NCBI GenBank assembly: GCA_013813675.1
Contig: JACCRH010000425.1
Location: forward strand, 1-14,605
Direction: 5' to 3'
From: Gemmatimonadales bacterium
GTDB taxonomy: Bacteria > Gemmatimonadota > Gemmatimonadetes > Gemmatimonadales > GWC2-71-9
DNA length: 14,605 nt
Shown here: piece by piece, positions 14,605 to 14,605 of the stretch
Numbering within the stretch: position 1 is the first letter of the stretch
Layout: every line of letters begins with the position of its first letter
The notes under the pieces: model-generated
Told to the model about the DNA's origin: nothing
The model's input: the letters and a program-made list of their open reading frames with translations, nothing else
The model's database searches: none
Program-made: the position numbers and the translations under genes

Positions 14605-14605
14605 T

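Noticed and set aside
1..14605. tRNA, rRNA, CRISPR, transposase or phage genes
   Set aside because: I looked for them and saw none; the short repeats present lack the regular spacing of a CRISPR array.

Overview
The window is about 14.6 kb of high-GC, gene-dense bacterial chromosome with no RNA genes, CRISPR array, transposase or phage gene that I can see. Gene content (BatA/DUF58 proteins, a DUF4384 secreted protein, tandem PA-domain M28 peptidases, a STAS/anti-sigma pair with sugar kinases), GTG starts, TATCTT-type -10 boxes and chains of overlapping genes suggest a soil- or aquifer-type Gemmatimonadota genome. This is inference from remembered gene neighbourhoods, not a placement.

Layout: (1) 1-1722, minus strand: a DUF58 protein followed by a BatA-type VWA membrane protein that runs off the left edge; their 4-bp overlap marks one operon. 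(2) 1723-1928: a short divergent intergenic region with a good plus-strand promoter and a 5'-UTR hairpin. (3) 1929-6146, plus strand: a three-gene operon for exported proteins, namely a DUF4384 protein with a repetitive basic tail and two tandemly duplicated zinc aminopeptidase-type M28 proteins. It ends in a hairpin that also terminates the convergent gene. (4) 6159-7091, minus strand: an EamA/DMT 10-TM transporter. (5) 7092-7161: a 70-bp divergent region with a TATCTT box 6 bases before the lepA ATG, suggesting a leaderless mRNA. (6) 7162-14515, plus strand: lepA (EF4), a GT9 heptosyltransferase-like gene, a ROK glucokinase-like gene, a PfkB-like kinase, a STAS-GHKL ATPase fusion, a STAS-like protein with a possible C-terminal winged helix, and a Cys/Met-metabolism PLP enzyme. 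After lepA every junction overlaps (23, 8, 4, 4, 4 bp), so these six genes are probably translated in a coupled way. (7) 14516-14605: a long perfect inverted repeat at the right edge.

The most interesting points are two copies of a GC-rich 'cggaacgg'-type short repeat. One sits between lepA and the GT9 gene exactly where that gene's start codon should be, leaving no ATG/GTG/TTG that keeps the catalytic N-terminus. The other lies in frame inside the PfkB-like kinase. The second point is the coupled association of two sugar-kinase-like proteins with a two-protein STAS/GHKL regulatory module that lacks a visible phosphatase or sigma factor.
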